DNA of 64,000 nucleotides from Lancefieldella rimae ATCC 49626 (GCF_000174015.1 NZ_ACFE01000003.1:1-64000); one strand, 5' to 3'. Positions 8,466-17,806 are shown, numbered from the stretch's first letter. A program made the numbers and translations. The notes: generated by a model from the letters alone, not told the origin.

Positions 8466-9059
8466 TTACTTAGAGTAAAGCTCGACAATCAGCTGAGCGT
8501 CGATGTCGAGGTCAATCTGATCACGGTTAGGAAGCTCAAGTACTGTACCCTGGAGCTTATCGAGATCAAGCTCAATCCATGCAGGAACCGCTGTATGTTC
8601 GGATGCAATCAGTGACTCCTTAATGGGGAGAAGATCTTTTGCCTTTGAGGAAACCGCAATAACATCACCCTTTTTGATTCTATAGGAGGGAATGTCAACG
8701 CGCTGACCATTTACCGTAATGTGTCCATGTCGAACTGTCTGACGTGCTTCTTTACGAGTACGAGCAAAGCCAAGACGGAAGACAACATTATCAAGACGAG
8801 TCTCAAGAATACTCATCAGATTGTCACCGGTAATGCCGGGGTTCTTCTTTGCAAGTTCATAATATCCATGGAACTGGTTCTCAAGGACGCCGTAAATAAA
8901 CTTGGCCTTCTGCTTCTCGCGGAGCTGCATGCCGTACTCGCTCTCCTGACGGCGACGACGACGTGGCTCACGGTGAGATTCCTTATTGATGCCCATCACG
9001 ATGGGATCGATGCCAAGCTGGCGGCATCTTTTAAGGACCGGGGTCCTATCAATTGCCAT
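8466..9059 (-). CDS. rpsD: 30S ribosomal protein S4
   Basis: S4 is a primary 16S rRNA binder that starts assembly of the 30S body. The 197 residues include the S4 RNA-binding domain (RLDNVVFRLGFARTRKEARQ, then GHITVNGQRVDIPSYRIKKGD). The N-terminus has only one cysteine (KRCRQLG), so it is the zinc-free form. It follows rpsK with a 17-bp gap. Confidence 0.98.
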   Translation of the reverse strand: MAIDRTPVLKRCRQLGIDPIVMGINKESHREPRRRRRQESEYGMQLREKQKAKFIYGVLENQFHGYYELAKKNPGITGDNLMSILETRLDNVVFRLGFARTRKEARQTVRHGHITVNGQRVDIPSYRIKKGDVIAVSSKAKDLLPIKESLIASEHTAVPAWIELDLDKLQGTVLELPNRDQIDLDIDAQLIVELYSK

Positions 9060-9076
9060 TGCTTGTCCTTTCGTGG

Positions 9077-9478
9077 CTAGTTGCGACGGCGCTTTTTAGG
9101 ACGGCAGCCGTTGTGTGCAATAGGGGTCTTATCCTGAATACCCGAAACCTCAAGGCCTGCGGCCTGGAGAGAACGGATGGCGGTCTCACGGCCGGAACCG
9201 GGACCTTTAACAAAGACAGCAACTTTGTGGAGGCCATGCTCCATAGCTGCCTTTGCAGCAGCCTCAGCTGCAAGCTGAGCCGCAAACGGCGTGGACTTAC
9301 GAGAGCCCTTAAAGCCGACGGTACCACCGGACTGCCAGGAAATAACATTACCCTGAGGGTCAGAAATGGACACGATCGTGTTATTGAACGTGCTCTTGAT
9401 GTGGGCTTGTCCCACAGCGATGTTTTTGCGCTCAGAACGACGAATGTGTGTAGTGCGAGCGTTTTTCTTCTGTACCAT
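9077..9478 (-). CDS. rpsK: 30S ribosomal protein S11
   Basis: S11 forms the platform of the small subunit near the mRNA exit. The 133 residues show the family core [34 protein letters not shown] and [19 protein letters not shown], with the basic C-terminal [11 protein letters not shown]. It lies in the usual rpsM-rpsK-rpsD-rpoA order. Confidence 0.98.
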   Translation of the reverse strand: MVQKKNARTTHIRRSERKNIAVGQAHIKSTFNNTIVSISDPQGNVISWQSGGTVGFKGSRKSTPFAAQLAAEAAAKAAMEHGLHKVAVFVKGPGSGRETAIRSLQAAGLEVSGIQDKTPIAHNGCRPKKRRRN

Positions 9479-9494
9479 GTACTTTTACTCCTGC

Positions 9495-9863
9495 CTACTT
9501 CTTCTTGCCGCCCACTTGACGCTTCTTACCCTTACGGGTACGGGCGTTGGTGTGGGTACGCTGACCGTGGACAGGGAGACCCTTACGATGACGAAGGCCA
9601 CGATAGCAGCCAATCTCCATCAGACGGGCGGTATTTTGACGCACTTCACGACGAAGATCGCCTTCTGTGGTGTAGTTTGCATCGATATAATCACGAATCT
9701 TGGTGACCTCATCTTCGGTCAGATCCTTGACTCGTGTATCAACATTGACACCAGTCTCGGCGCAAATCTTGGTTGCGCGAGTCTGACCAATGCCGTAAAG
9801 ATAGGTGAGTCCGACCTCAACGCGCTTATCGCGTGGCAGGTCGACGCCGTTAATACGGGCCAA
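9495..9863 (-). CDS. rpsM: 30S ribosomal protein S13
   Basis: S13 sits in the 30S head and contacts the P-site tRNA and the large subunit. The 122 residues begin [19 protein letters not shown] and include the helix-hairpin-helix [12 protein letters not shown] and the basic [20 protein letters not shown] motif with a Lys-rich tail. It directly follows rpmJ. Confidence 0.98.
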   Translation of the reverse strand: MARINGVDLPRDKRVEVGLTYLYGIGQTRATKICAETGVNVDTRVKDLTEDEVTKIRDYIDANYTTEGDLRREVRQNTARLMEIGCYRGLRHRKGLPVHGQRTHTNARTRKGKKRQVGGKKK

Positions 9864-9878
9864 CTTGGTGCTCCTTCC

Positions 9879-9992
9879 TTAGCCCTGACGCTGCTTATGG
9901 CGCGGGTTCTCGCAAATCACGTAAACCTTACCGTGGCGACGGATGACTTTGCACTTGTCGCACATCTTCTTTACCGAAGGACGTACCTTCAT
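9879..9992 (-). CDS. rpmJ: 50S ribosomal protein L36
   Basis: A 37-residue protein read directly from the minus strand: it starts [15 protein letters not shown] and ends HKQRQG. The zinc ligands are the CDKC pair, a second Cys in VICEN and a His in PRHK, so this is the zinc-binding (C+) form. AAAGGAAC precedes the ATG at 9992. It lies between infA and rpsM as expected. Confidence 0.97.
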   Translation of the reverse strand: MKVRPSVKKMCDKCKVIRRHGKVYVICENPRHKQRQG

Positions 9993-10085
9993 TTGTGTTC
10001 CTTTCGGTTCTGCTGACACGAACTATATATACTCGCCCAGCCGCAGGCGTGAAATACAAACGTATCTTGGATAGGGCACGTATCA

Positions 10086-10304
10086 CTATTTATAGCGATA
10101 CGTAATGCGTCCCCTGGTTAAATCATAGGGAGAAATCTCTACGACAACCTTATCACCAGGGAGGATACGGATGTAATTCATCCGAATCTTGCCGGAGATT
10201 GTGCAAAGGATGGTTTTACCATTCTCGAGCTCAACGTTAAACATGGCATTTGGCAGGGGTTCCAATACCTTACCTTCCAGTTCAATAGCGTCTTGTTTGC
10301 TCAA
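10086..10304 (-). CDS. infA: translation initiation factor IF-1
   Basis: IF-1 occupies the ribosomal A site during initiation. The 72-residue OB-fold protein shows the conserved [50 protein letters not shown] and GRITYRYK segments at full family length. A strong promoter-like sequence lies 36-65 bp upstream, so infA and the genes after it can probably be transcribed independently of map. Confidence 0.98.
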   Translation of the reverse strand: MSKQDAIELEGKVLEPLPNAMFNVELENGKTILCTISGKIRMNYIRILPGDKVVVEISPYDLTRGRITYRYK

Positions 10305-10339
10305 TGTTTATCCTCTCGACACAATGACAGCAACATGGA

Positions 10340-10369
10340 ATCATACCAAAATATGTTCTTCTCGTCCAA
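10340..10369 (-). promoter_or_regulatory. sigma-70-type promoter for infA
   Basis: On the minus strand TTGGAC (10369-10364) and TATGAT (10345-10340) are separated by 18 bp, a near-consensus housekeeping promoter. The infA ATG follows 36 bp downstream. The spacer contains a copy of the dispersed CGAGAAG motif and one arm of the 12-bp inverted repeat at 10351-10389. Confidence 0.65.
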
Positions 10370-10389
10370 TAAAAATAAGAAGAACATAT
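10351..10389. repeat. perfect 12-bp inverted repeat between map and infA
   Basis: ATATGTTCTTCT (10351-10362) is the exact reverse complement of AGAAGAACATAT (10378-10389), with a 15-nt loop. Read on the minus strand the stem is followed by TTTTGG, so it could end map transcription, but it overlaps the infA promoter and could equally be an operator. Confidence 0.6.
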
Positions 10390-10423
10390 ATGTTTTTTGA
10401 TTACCGAGAAGAGCCGTGTATTT

Positions 10424-11212
10424 TTATGCTTCTCCACCCTGCATGGAACACCATGGTCCTTCAGAGTCAGCCGTTAAAATAACAGGTCCATCCGCAGTAA
10501 TGGCAATGGTATTCTCATAGTGAGCGGCGGGAAGGCCGTCGTCGGTAACAACCGTCCAGCCGTTTTCAAGAACCGAGCACTCATAGGTACCCATGGTAAT
10601 CATTGGTTCAATGGCAATAACCATACCTTCTTGAAGTTTGACTCCTCGACCGCGCTTTCCGTAGTTTCTCACTTCAGGATCTTCGTGCATCACGTGACCG
10701 ACACCATGACCCACAAAATCTCGAACCACTCCATACCCGTGAGATTCGGCAAGCTCTTGAACCGCAGCACCGATGTCACCTAAGTGATTGCCGGGAACGG
10801 CGGCTTCAATACCGGCCTTCAGGCAATCGCGCGTTACCTCACAGAGCGCTTTGGTCTTCTCGTCAACTTCACCGACATAGAAGGTCCACGCATTGTCTCC
10901 GACCCAACCATTCAGTGTGGCACCCGTATCAATGGAAATGACGTCGCCTTCTTGCAACACAACGGCATTTGAAGGAATGCCGTGAACGATTTGCTCATTA
11001 ACGGATGCGCAAACGGTACCGGGAAATCCGCCATATCCCTTAAATGTCGGCACGGCGCCGTGAAGGCGAATAAAGGCTTCAAGCGACTGATCAATCTCAA
11101 GTGTGGTAACACCCGGCTTAATCATTTGACCGGCACGGCGAAGAGCAGCCTTAGAGAGTGCTCCTGCGGCCTTCATTTCTTCAATCTCTTGCGGAGTTTT
11201 AATGTTAATCAT
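10424..11212 (-). CDS. map: methionine aminopeptidase type I
   Basis: This enzyme removes the initiator methionine from nascent proteins. The 262 residues carry the five metal ligands of the pita-bread fold: two Asp in ISIDTGATLNGWVGDNA, a His in GHGVGHVMHED, and Glu residues in AIEPMITMG and near the C-terminus. It overlaps adk by 4 bp (ATGA), indicating translational coupling. The adk-map-infA order is standard. Confidence 0.97.
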   Translation of the reverse strand: MINIKTPQEIEEMKAAGALSKAALRRAGQMIKPGVTTLEIDQSLEAFIRLHGAVPTFKGYGGFPGTVCASVNEQIVHGIPSNAVVLQEGDVISIDTGATLNGWVGDNAWTFYVGEVDEKTKALCEVTRDCLKAGIEAAVPGNHLGDIGAAVQELAESHGYGVVRDFVGHGVGHVMHEDPEVRNYGKRGRGVKLQEGMVIAIEPMITMGTYECSVLENGWTVVTDDGLPAAHYENTIAITADGPVILTADSEGPWCSMQGGEA

Positions 11213-11835
11213 AGGGAGAGGAGCTTCTTGACGTCGGCATATACTGCGGTAACGTCACGGTCTCCGTCAACCTCCTTTAAAATGCCGTGGCCTTTGTAAT
11301 ACTCAATGAGCGGACTTGTCTGGTTCTCGTAGACATCCAGGCGATTTTTAATCGTTTCCGGCTTGTCGTCATCGCGCTGATACATCTCTCCGCCGCAATT
11401 TGGACAGGTATCAGTGCCGGCGGGGGCAGTATACCCACATGACCTGCAGGTACGACGTGAGCTCAAACGCTCGATAATGACTTCGGGCTTCACTGAAACG
11501 AGAAGCGCCGCATCCAGAGAAAGTCCCATTTGGGAAAGCTCTGAATCAAGGGTGACCGCTTGAGCGGTATTGCGCGGGAATCCGTCCAAAATGAAACCCT
11601 TTTGTGCATCGTCTGCACCAAGGCGTTCCTTTACAAGGTCTATTACCAGCTGGTCAGGAACAAGTTGACCTGCGTCCATATACTTTTTCGCCTCAACGCC
11701 CAAAGGAGATTGAGCTTTTACCGCGGCTCGAAGCAGATCACCGGTGGAAATATGAGCCAGACCAAAATCAGCAACAAGACGCTGAGCCTGCGTTCCCTTT
11801 CCGGCACCCGGGGCACCAAGAAGTACGATATTCAT
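11209..11835 (-). CDS. adk: adenylate kinase
   Basis: Adk interconverts ATP plus AMP with 2 ADP. The P-loop is GAPGAGKGTQAQRL at residues 7-20. DGFPRN supplies the AMP-site Arg, and the LID domain carries a zinc site of two Cys pairs (CRSC and CPNC), as in many Gram-positive enzymes. The length of 208 is normal. A terminator separates it from secY upstream, so it may have its own promoter or depend on read-through. Confidence 0.97.
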   Translation of the reverse strand: MNIVLLGAPGAGKGTQAQRLVADFGLAHISTGDLLRAAVKAQSPLGVEAKKYMDAGQLVPDQLVIDLVKERLGADDAQKGFILDGFPRNTAQAVTLDSELSQMGLSLDAALLVSVKPEVIIERLSSRRTCRSCGYTAPAGTDTCPNCGGEMYQRDDDKPETIKNRLDVYENQTSPLIEYYKGHGILKEVDGDRDVTAVYADVKKLLSL

Positions 11836-11880
11836 ACACGCATCCTTTCTTCTCCCACAAGTTCTTACTTTCTTAAAATA

Positions 11881-11902
11881 AGAGGCCCGTTACCGGGCCT
11901 CT
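11881..11902 (-). terminator. bidirectional-looking terminator between secY and adk
   Basis: AGAGGCCCG (11881-11889) pairs perfectly with CGGGCCTCT (11894-11902) around a 4-nt loop. T-rich sequence follows on the minus strand (TATTTTAAG), and a T-rich run also follows on the plus strand. It divides the ribosomal block into two transcription units. Confidence 0.8.
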
Positions 11903-11920
11903 TTCGTTTTACTTTTTGAC

Positions 11921-13201
11921 TTACTTAAAGAAGCCCTCATAATTATGCATCTTTAGGTGACTCTCAATGGATGCGAGCGTATCCATGGCCACGCCAACCA
12001 TAATTAAGACCGACGTTCCACCAAACGCTTGTATCAAAGGGTCTCCCGTAAACCAAAAGATAATGGAAGGAACCACTGCAAGCACTGCCATAAAGATTGC
12101 TCCCGGAAGAGTTACCTTGTCAATAACAGACTTGATATAGTTCGCAGTAGCCGCACCTGGTCTGACACCGGGAATAAATCCACCCTGCTTTTTCAGCTGA
12201 TCTGCGGTCTCCTCTGGATTAAATACCATGGAAGTATAGAAATACGCAAAGAAAACAATAAACAGAACCGACAAAGCCCAGTTGACCCATCCTTTAGAAA
12301 GAGCCGACGCAAAGGACTGCACCCATCCCACATTGGGGAAGAAAATGGCAATCTGCGCAGGCAGATACAGGATAGCCGATGCAAAAATGATAGGAACGAC
12401 ACCTGCCGTGTTGACCTTGATGGGCAGATATGTTGACTGCCCACCCATCAGCTTGCGGCCAACCACACGCTTGGCATATGTAATGGAAATACGACGCTGA
12501 CCACGCTCAACATAAACAATGATAGGAACGATGAGCAACATAATAACAATGGTTGCTACCGTAAGAATCACGTTACCGCGCGTAGTAATCGAGGAAACCA
12601 GAGCCGCAGGAAGTCCTGCCATGATGTTGGTAAAGATAATAAGAGACATACCATTACCGACGCCACGCTGGGTAATAACCTCACCAAGCCACATGATAAT
12701 AATGGCGCCAACAAGCATGGTAAAGACTACGAGAATGTTCTCAAGTGCCTCAGGAACGCCTCCCATGTTAGCAAATGACACACCATAGCTCTTAAACATA
12801 AAGAGATAGCCAACGGCATTCAAAAGGGCAAGGGCAACGGTAAGATAGCGCGTATACTGCGTAATCTTACGCTGGCCACTCTCGCCATCTTTTGCAAGCT
12901 CTCCCAAAGATGGGATAACCGACTGCATCATCTGAAGAATAATCTGCGCCGTAATGTAAGGCATAATTCCAAGGCTAAAAACGGACATATGCGAAAGAGC
13001 GCCACCTGAAAACAGGTTCAGCACCGCCATAGCACCATTGGAAGCAAGACCATTCTGGTAGTGAGCAAGCATGTCTTGGAACGGAGCTCCCGGCACCGGG
13101 AGACGGGCACCAAAACGATACAGAAGAAGAATCAGTATCGTCAGGAGGATTTTATTCCTCAGCTCCGTAACACGAAACGCGTTGGCAATTCCCTTAAACA
13201 C
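11921..13201 (-). CDS. secY: protein translocase channel subunit SecY
   Basis: SecY forms the protein-conducting channel of the plasma membrane. The 426 residues show ten hydrophobic segments and the family signatures LNLFSGGALSHMSVFSLGIM and QRRISITYAKRVVG. The start is a GTG at 13201 that shares one base with the rplO stop, and GAGGAAG lies upstream. It ends the upstream half of the ribosomal block ahead of a strong terminator. Confidence 0.97.
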   Translation of the reverse strand: MFKGIANAFRVTELRNKILLTILILLLYRFGARLPVPGAPFQDMLAHYQNGLASNGAMAVLNLFSGGALSHMSVFSLGIMPYITAQIILQMMQSVIPSLGELAKDGESGQRKITQYTRYLTVALALLNAVGYLFMFKSYGVSFANMGGVPEALENILVVFTMLVGAIIIMWLGEVITQRGVGNGMSLIIFTNIMAGLPAALVSSITTRGNVILTVATIVIMLLIVPIIVYVERGQRRISITYAKRVVGRKLMGGQSTYLPIKVNTAGVVPIIFASAILYLPAQIAIFFPNVGWVQSFASALSKGWVNWALSVLFIVFFAYFYTSMVFNPEETADQLKKQGGFIPGVRPGAATANYIKSVIDKVTLPGAIFMAVLAVVPSIIFWFTGDPLIQAFGGTSVLIMVGVAMDTLASIESHLKMHNYEGFFK

Positions 13202-13647
13202 TACTCTTCCTCAACCTTTCCGCCTGCCGCTTCAATTTTAGCCTTTGCAGCAGCAGAGACCTTGTCGACCTTGACGGTAAGCTTCTTTGAAAGCTCGCCG
13301 GTACCAAGGACTTTAACGGGAATATAGTTGTGCTTAATAACACCCTTAGCGACAAGTGCATCTGCATCAACAGTGTCACCGTCAGCAAAAAGGGCATCAA
13401 GACGAGAAACGTTCACGGGAGCGTACTCGCAACGATTATGACTGGTAAAACCGGGGAGCTTCGGGAGACGCATAGCCAACGGCTGCTGACCACCCTCGAA
13501 ACCTGCACCCTTTCCGCCACCGGAGCGAGAGAGCTGACCGTTCATGCCACGGCCGGCAAAAGTACCCTTGCCAGAACCGTCACCGCGGCCAATGCGCTTA
13601 CGATTTTTGCGCGAGCCCTCAGCGGGGCGAAGATCTTTGAGCTGCAT
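13201..13647 (-). CDS. rplO: 50S ribosomal protein L15
   Basis: A 148-residue large-subunit protein with the Gly/Arg-rich N-terminal extension ([18 protein letters not shown], then [15 protein letters not shown]) that penetrates 23S rRNA, and the conserved core [20 protein letters not shown]. It lies between rpmD and secY, overlapping secY by one base. Confidence 0.98.
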   Translation of the reverse strand: MQLKDLRPAEGSRKNRKRIGRGDGSGKGTFAGRGMNGQLSRSGGGKGAGFEGGQQPLAMRLPKLPGFTSHNRCEYAPVNVSRLDALFADGDTVDADALVAKGVIKHNYIPVKVLGTGELSKKLTVKVDKVSAAAKAKIEAAGGKVEEE

Positions 13648-13658
13648 GTTACTTACCT

Positions 13659-13844
13659 CTAGTTCTCTTCAACCTCGACAAGGTGCTTAACCTTGAAGAT
13701 CATTCCACGAATGCTTGGATTATCAGGCTGTTCAACGGTGCTACCGATCTTGTGAAGACCGAGGGCCTTCACCGTAGCCGTCTGGTCCTTTTTGACGCCT
13801 GCATGTGCGCCTCGGACAAGCTTGATGGTTAGGCTCTTAGCCAT
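13659..13844 (-). CDS. rpmD: 50S ribosomal protein L30
   Basis: A 61-residue protein of normal length with the L30 core [14 protein letters not shown] and [22 protein letters not shown] followed by the VKHLVEVEE end. It lies between rpsE and rplO with 2-bp and 11-bp gaps. Confidence 0.97.
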   Translation of the reverse strand: MAKSLTIKLVRGAHAGVKKDQTATVKALGLHKIGSTVEQPDNPSIRGMIFKVKHLVEVEEN

Positions 13845-13846
13845 CG

Positions 13847-14368
13847 TTAGTTCTCCTTCCCGACGAACATCTCGCGGGTGGTAATGCCACGACGCTCAGC
13901 AGCCTGTACAGGGCTTGAAAGCTGTTTGAGGCCTTCAGCTGCTGCCTTGATGATGTTAAGGGCATTGCTTGTGCCCAAAGACTTAGAAAGTACGTTGGTG
14001 ATACCAGCAAGTTCGAAAAGTGGACGGATAGGGCCACCGGCAATAACACCGGTACCTTCAAATGCCGGCTTAATCAAAACGGAACCCGCTCCGAAGTGAC
14101 CAAGCACCTCGTGAGGAACGGATCCGGACTCGGTAAGCGGAACCTTAAACATGTTCCTCTTGGCATCCTCAACGCCCTTTTGAATGGCGAGAGGTACCTC
14201 GGCCGAGCGACCCTGACCAATACCGACATTACCTTTACCGTCGCCGACGACCACAAGGGCCACCAAAGACATGCGACGACCACCTTTAACGGTCTTAGAA
14301 ACGCGGTGAATATAAACGACGCGCTCCTGAAGATCCGTATCCTGCTGGCGCTTACGATCTCGTGCCAT
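13847..14368 (-). CDS. rpsE: 30S ribosomal protein S5
   Basis: S5 contributes to mRNA unwinding and decoding fidelity. The 173 residues have the double-stranded RNA-binding-like domain ([30 protein letters not shown]) and the C-terminal domain ([38 protein letters not shown]). It lies between rplR and rpmD. Confidence 0.98.
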   Translation of the reverse strand: MARDRKRQQDTDLQERVVYIHRVSKTVKGGRRMSLVALVVVGDGKGNVGIGQGRSAEVPLAIQKGVEDAKRNMFKVPLTESGSVPHEVLGHFGAGSVLIKPAFEGTGVIAGGPIRPLFELAGITNVLSKSLGTSNALNIIKAAAEGLKQLSSPVQAAERRGITTREMFVGKEN

Positions 14369-14377
14369 TGAATCCTC

Positions 14378-14746
14378 CTAGAACTTCAGGCCCGCGTTGC
14401 GGGCACCGTCTGCCAAAGCTTTAACGCGACCGTGATAGATGCGGCCACCGCGATCAAATGTGACCTCGGTGACGCCCTTCTCGATAGCGCGCTTACCGAT
14501 GAGCTCCCCTACAAACTCTGCTGCCTCTTTGTTGGAGCCAACAGCGCCCTTTGCGCGGAACTCAGCGTCAAGCGTTGAAGCGGAGCAGAGCGTTCTGCCG
14601 GAAGCATCATCGATAACCTGAGCATACATGTTTGCATTTGTGCGATGCACGGTAAGACGCGGACGTTCTGCGGTACCAAAGATTTTGGCGCGAACGCGGC
14701 GCTTACGGCGGGCAAGACCCGCTTTTTTCGCCTGCAACTTCTTCAT
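14378..14746 (-). CDS. rplR: 50S ribosomal protein L18
   Basis: L18 binds 5S rRNA and mediates its attachment to 23S rRNA. The 122 residues include [41 protein letters not shown] and the C-terminal [17 protein letters not shown] 67-bp gap before it, with a small CCGTCA/TGACGG hairpin at 14766-14779, is longer than most spacers in the operon. Confidence 0.98.
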   Translation of the reverse strand: MKKLQAKKAGLARRKRRVRAKIFGTAERPRLTVHRTNANMYAQVIDDASGRTLCSASTLDAEFRAKGAVGSNKEAAEFVGELIGKRAIEKGVTEVTFDRGGRIYHGRVKALADGARNAGLKF

Positions 14747-14813
14747 TCCTTCTCCTTAAACCTTGCCGTCACCTGACGGGGTAACGGTCTTTATACATCA
14801 TAAGGCTGCGGCA

Positions 14814-15350
14814 CTACTTAGCGGCCTTACCAAGCTTCCTGCGAATGTGTTCACCCTCGTAGTGAATACCCTTGCCCTTGTATGGTTCAGGCGGACGCTT
14901 CATACGAATCTCTGCCGCCACCTGGCCAACCTGCTCTTTGGAAATACCCTTGACGACAATGTGAGTGTTATCGGGAACCTCAAACGTAATGTCATTAGGT
15001 GCGGCATAGACCACAGGATGAGAATAGCCGAGAGACAAATCAAGATCCTTACCTTTGAGCGCTGCACGATATCCAACGCCGGTAAGCTCAAGCTTCTTCT
15101 CAAAGCCCTCAGAAACGCCAATAACCATATTGTGAATGAGGGTACGAACAAGACCCTGCTGAGCGTTGGACTCAGAGGACTCATCTACGCGAGAAACGAG
15201 AATCTCCTCGCCCTCCTGCTTGATAGTTACAAGCTCAGAGAACGTACGGTTCAGCTCGCCTTTGGAACCTTTAACGGTTACGTGCGTGTTATCAACTGTC
15301 ACAGTGACTCCAGCTGGAATCTGGACAGGCTTCTTACCAATACGAGACAC
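14814..15350 (-). CDS. rplF: 50S ribosomal protein L6
   Basis: A 178-residue protein near the factor-binding centre of the large subunit, made of two repeated domains. It starts MSRIGKKPVQIPAGVTV and ends with the L6 signature region KRPPEPYKGKGIHYEGEHIR. It lies between rpsH and rplR. Confidence 0.98.
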   Translation of the reverse strand: MSRIGKKPVQIPAGVTVTVDNTHVTVKGSKGELNRTFSELVTIKQEGEEILVSRVDESSESNAQQGLVRTLIHNMVIGVSEGFEKKLELTGVGYRAALKGKDLDLSLGYSHPVVYAAPNDITFEVPDNTHIVVKGISKEQVGQVAAEIRMKRPPEPYKGKGIHYEGEHIRRKLGKAAK

Positions 15351-15377
15351 GGCTGTCTCCTTTCATTCCTGTCAGAT

Positions 15378-15776
15378 TTACCAAACGTAAGCGATGACCT
15401 CGCCACCGACGCCGGCCTTGCGAGCGTCGCGGTCGCACATCATGCCACGAGACGTGGAAACCACTGCTGTACCAAGACCACCGATAACACGGGGGAGCTT
15501 CTCAGCAGTAGCGTAAATGCGCAAACCAGGCTTGGAAATACGACGGATACCGCGAATGATACGGGCGCGCTTCTCGCCATATTTAAGCGTAATGTGGAGC
15601 GTTTTTTGAGGCTTGGTATCTTCTACCGTATAGCCCTCGATATAACCCTCCTCAGAGATGACGCGAGCAATCTCAACGAGCACTTTGCTCGAAGGCATGG
15701 AAACACTTTCCTTGCCAGCTGAGTTTGCGTTACGAATGCGCGTCAGCATGTCCGAAATGGGATCGGTAATCTTCAT
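15378..15776 (-). CDS. rpsH: 30S ribosomal protein S8
   Basis: S8 binds the central domain of 16S rRNA and in many bacteria also represses its own operon. The 132 residues start TDPISDMLTRIRNA and end with the conserved GLGTAVVSTSRGMMCDRDAR motif. The 89-bp gap upstream of it contains a TGCGC/GCGCA hairpin on the minus strand. Confidence 0.98.
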   Translation of the reverse strand: MKITDPISDMLTRIRNANSAGKESVSMPSSKVLVEIARVISEEGYIEGYTVEDTKPQKTLHITLKYGEKRARIIRGIRRISKPGLRIYATAEKLPRVIGGLGTAVVSTSRGMMCDRDARKAGVGGEVIAYVW

Positions 15777-15865
15777 GTGATCCTTCTCCTTTGTTAATGA
15801 TGAAACTGCGTGTCTGGTTCGTTTGCGCCCTTAGCGCAGACGCCTTGACGCCAGAGCTCCCTATC

Positions 15866-16051
15866 CTACCAGCTTGCCTTGCGGACACCCGGAAGCTCGC
15901 CTTTGTTCGCCAGCTCGCGGAAGCATACGCGGCACAGACCGAACTTGCGATATACGGAGTGGGGACGCCCACAACGCTGGCAACGGTTCTGCGCACGAGT
16001 AGAGTACTTCGGCTCGCGTGACGCCTTGACGATCATCGAAGTTTTAGCCAC
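15866..16051 (-). CDS. rpsN: 30S ribosomal protein S14, zinc type
   Basis: A 61-residue type Z S14 with the zinc ligands CQRC (24 and 27) and CRVC (40 and 43). It starts with a GTG at 16051, read as [13 protein letters not shown], preceded at good spacing by AAGGAGG. A longer in-frame reading to 16222 has no such site and would run into rplE. It lies between rplE and rpsH as in other Gram-positive spc operons. Confidence 0.96.
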   Translation of the reverse strand: MAKTSMIVKASREPKYSTRAQNRCQRCGRPHSVYRKFGLCRVCFRELANKGELPGVRKASW

Positions 16052-16106
16052 AAATCCTCCTTCAAATGCAACTAGGCGGATGCCTAGAAGATTCCAATAG
16101 TCGTAC

Positions 16107-16667
16107 TTAGTCCTGCTTGAACGGGAAATGGAAAGCCTGAAGCAGCGCCTTGCCTTCCTCGTCTGTCGTAGCAGTCGTAACAATGGTGATATCCATACCA
16201 CGCGTATGATCAATTTTGTCAAAATCGATCTCGGGGAAGATAAGCTGTTCGGTTACGCCCATGGAGAAATTACCACGGCCGTCAAAGCTCTTAGCAGAAA
16301 TACCACGGAAGTCGCGGATACGAGGGATTGCCACTGAAATCAGGCGATCCAAGAACTCCCACATACGATCGCCGCGAAGGGTAACTTTTGCACCAATGGG
16401 CATACCCTGACGAAGCTTAAAGGTAGCGATTGACTTGCGTGCATGAGTGACAAGCGGCTGCTGACCGGTAATGGTGCGAAGATCTGAAACTGCACCGTCA
16501 ATTGCCTTTGCATCGGTTGCCGCTTCACCAACGCCCATGTTCACGACGATCTTCTCAAACTTTGGAATCTGATTGACGTTGGCATAGCCAAACTGCTTTT
16601 GCAGGGCATCGCGAACGGTCTGGTAATACTCCTCTTTCAGGCGAGGAACATACTTCTTTTCTGCCAT
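16107..16667 (-). CDS. rplE: 50S ribosomal protein L5
   Basis: L5 binds 5S rRNA and contacts the P-site tRNA. The 186 residues show [56 protein letters not shown] and the C-terminal [14 protein letters not shown]. It is the first gene of the ribosomal block here. rplX and rplN, normally directly upstream, are absent, and a HAD hydrolase lies there instead. Confidence 0.98.
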   Translation of the reverse strand: MAEKKYVPRLKEEYYQTVRDALQKQFGYANVNQIPKFEKIVVNMGVGEAATDAKAIDGAVSDLRTITGQQPLVTHARKSIATFKLRQGMPIGAKVTLRGDRMWEFLDRLISVAIPRIRDFRGISAKSFDGRGNFSMGVTEQLIFPEIDFDKIDHTRGMDITIVTTATTDEEGKALLQAFHFPFKQD

Positions 16668-16866
16668 AGCATCTCCTTAAATCCTGGGGGTTTACGTGCG
16701 GGGATCGCCTCGCACCTCCTGGTTTGGCACGCCAGGAGCCATATGCATCTTTCGACAGAACTATCCTAAGAAAGACGCAACAAACTATATTAGCTGTTAT
16801 TGCTCTGTAGGGAAACAACAATTTTCAGCTTTGTACAAATCGTGAACGGGTGCATGCCTTCTCGCG
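16668..16866 (-). promoter_or_regulatory. leader/promoter region of the rplE operon
   Basis: A 199-bp spacer upstream of rplE where rplX would normally be. On the minus strand a TATAGT (16789-16784) could be a -10 element, though I see no good -35. Closer to rplE, CCTGG and CCAGG arms (about 16718-16736) can form a hairpin in the leader. No remnant of rplX is recognisable. One CGAGAAG motif lies at 16858-16864. Confidence 0.4.
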
Positions 16867-17787
16867 CTAGAGTAAAGCCCATTCCAGGAAACGTCCTTCA
16901 CCCGACTCTTCATTGGAATACGTCACAAACCGTGCCGCACGCAAGACATTCTCGTTACCGTTACCTATGGCAACTCCAATACCTGCCGTTGCAAGCATCT
17001 CTTTGTCATTGTCAGCATCGCCAAAAGCCGCGGCGGTAGCAACGGAAAGTCCCAAATGCTTGCAAAGCCACAGAAGTGCCGTGCCCTTTGAAGTTCCCTT
17101 GGCTAAGATCTCGGCCCCAACTCCCATTGAAGACGTTACGCTAAACGCACCCACCTCAGCAAGAGCCGCCTCTACGCGTGGACGCACCTGGGCATCCATA
17201 TCCTCACTCCAATACGAGCCCAAGCGTTCAATGTCGTCGAGTGCAGCGATAAAATCTCTCGGCGAGCCCTCATACGGTATACGCGATTGAAGCATGAACT
17301 CCTTATGATGCCCCGGCAGACGGAAAAGCTTCATCTGTTCACGACGGGCATTGTCGGTATAGGCTCTCCCGCCACTAAATACATCAAAGGTTACCGGCAG
17401 ATCTTTCATAAGCTCAAAAAGCGCCAGCGCATCTTCTTTTTTAACATGCGATTTATACAGAACTTCTTCGGTTCTGAGATCATTTACCGTAGCGCCATCG
17501 GCGGTAATGGCATAGCGAGATGCAGGATGAGCAAGCACTTCATGCGGTAAAAGCGACAACGCTCGCCCGCTTGTGGGTACAAAAGGGATTCCCTGCTTCG
17601 CAAGGTAGTCAAGAACTTCAAGGTTCTTGTCGCTTATAGACTTATCGTTTGAGAGAAGAGTGTCATCCATATCTGAAAAAACAATATTCACCTGCAGATT
17701 GGAGGGATGGCTACTCTTCATCCATATTTGCTTTTTTGCCACAAGCTCCGAAAGCGGCAGTTCATTATCTGGCAGCGCACTACTCAA
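16867..17787 (-). CDS. Cof-type HAD-superfamily hydrolase
   Basis: A cytoplasmic phosphatase of the Cof/YidA subfamily, which typically acts on sugar phosphates or cofactor phosphates. It carries HAD motif I FSDMDDTLLSND, motif II PTSGR, the Lys of GTSKGTALLWL and motif IV FGDADNDKEML. The start is uncertain: a TTG at 17787 follows GAGGAGG at short spacing, while an ATG at 17721 begins right at the domain without a Shine-Dalgarno. It directly follows the ACT-domain gene on the same strand. The substrate cannot be inferred. Confidence 0.85.
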   Translation of the reverse strand: MSSALPDNELPLSELVAKKQIWMKSSHPSNLQVNIVFSDMDDTLLSNDKSISDKNLEVLDYLAKQGIPFVPTSGRALSLLPHEVLAHPASRYAITADGATVNDLRTEEVLYKSHVKKEDALALFELMKDLPVTFDVFSGGRAYTDNARREQMKLFRLPGHHKEFMLQSRIPYEGSPRDFIAALDDIERLGSYWSEDMDAQVRPRVEAALAEVGAFSVTSSMGVGAEILAKGTSKGTALLWLCKHLGLSVATAAAFGDADNDKEMLATAGIGVAIGNGNENVLRAARFVTYSNEESGEGRFLEWALL

Positions 17788-17806
17788 AAGTCCTCCTCGA
17801 GACAAT

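Noticed and set aside
14763-15722. 319-codon plus-strand frame across rplF and rpsH
   Set aside because: It lies opposite two certain ribosomal protein genes and has no start signal.
15866-16222. A 118-residue reading of the rpsN frame
   Set aside because: The upstream part has no ribosome binding site and overlaps rplE; the GTG at 16051 gives a normal 61-residue S14.
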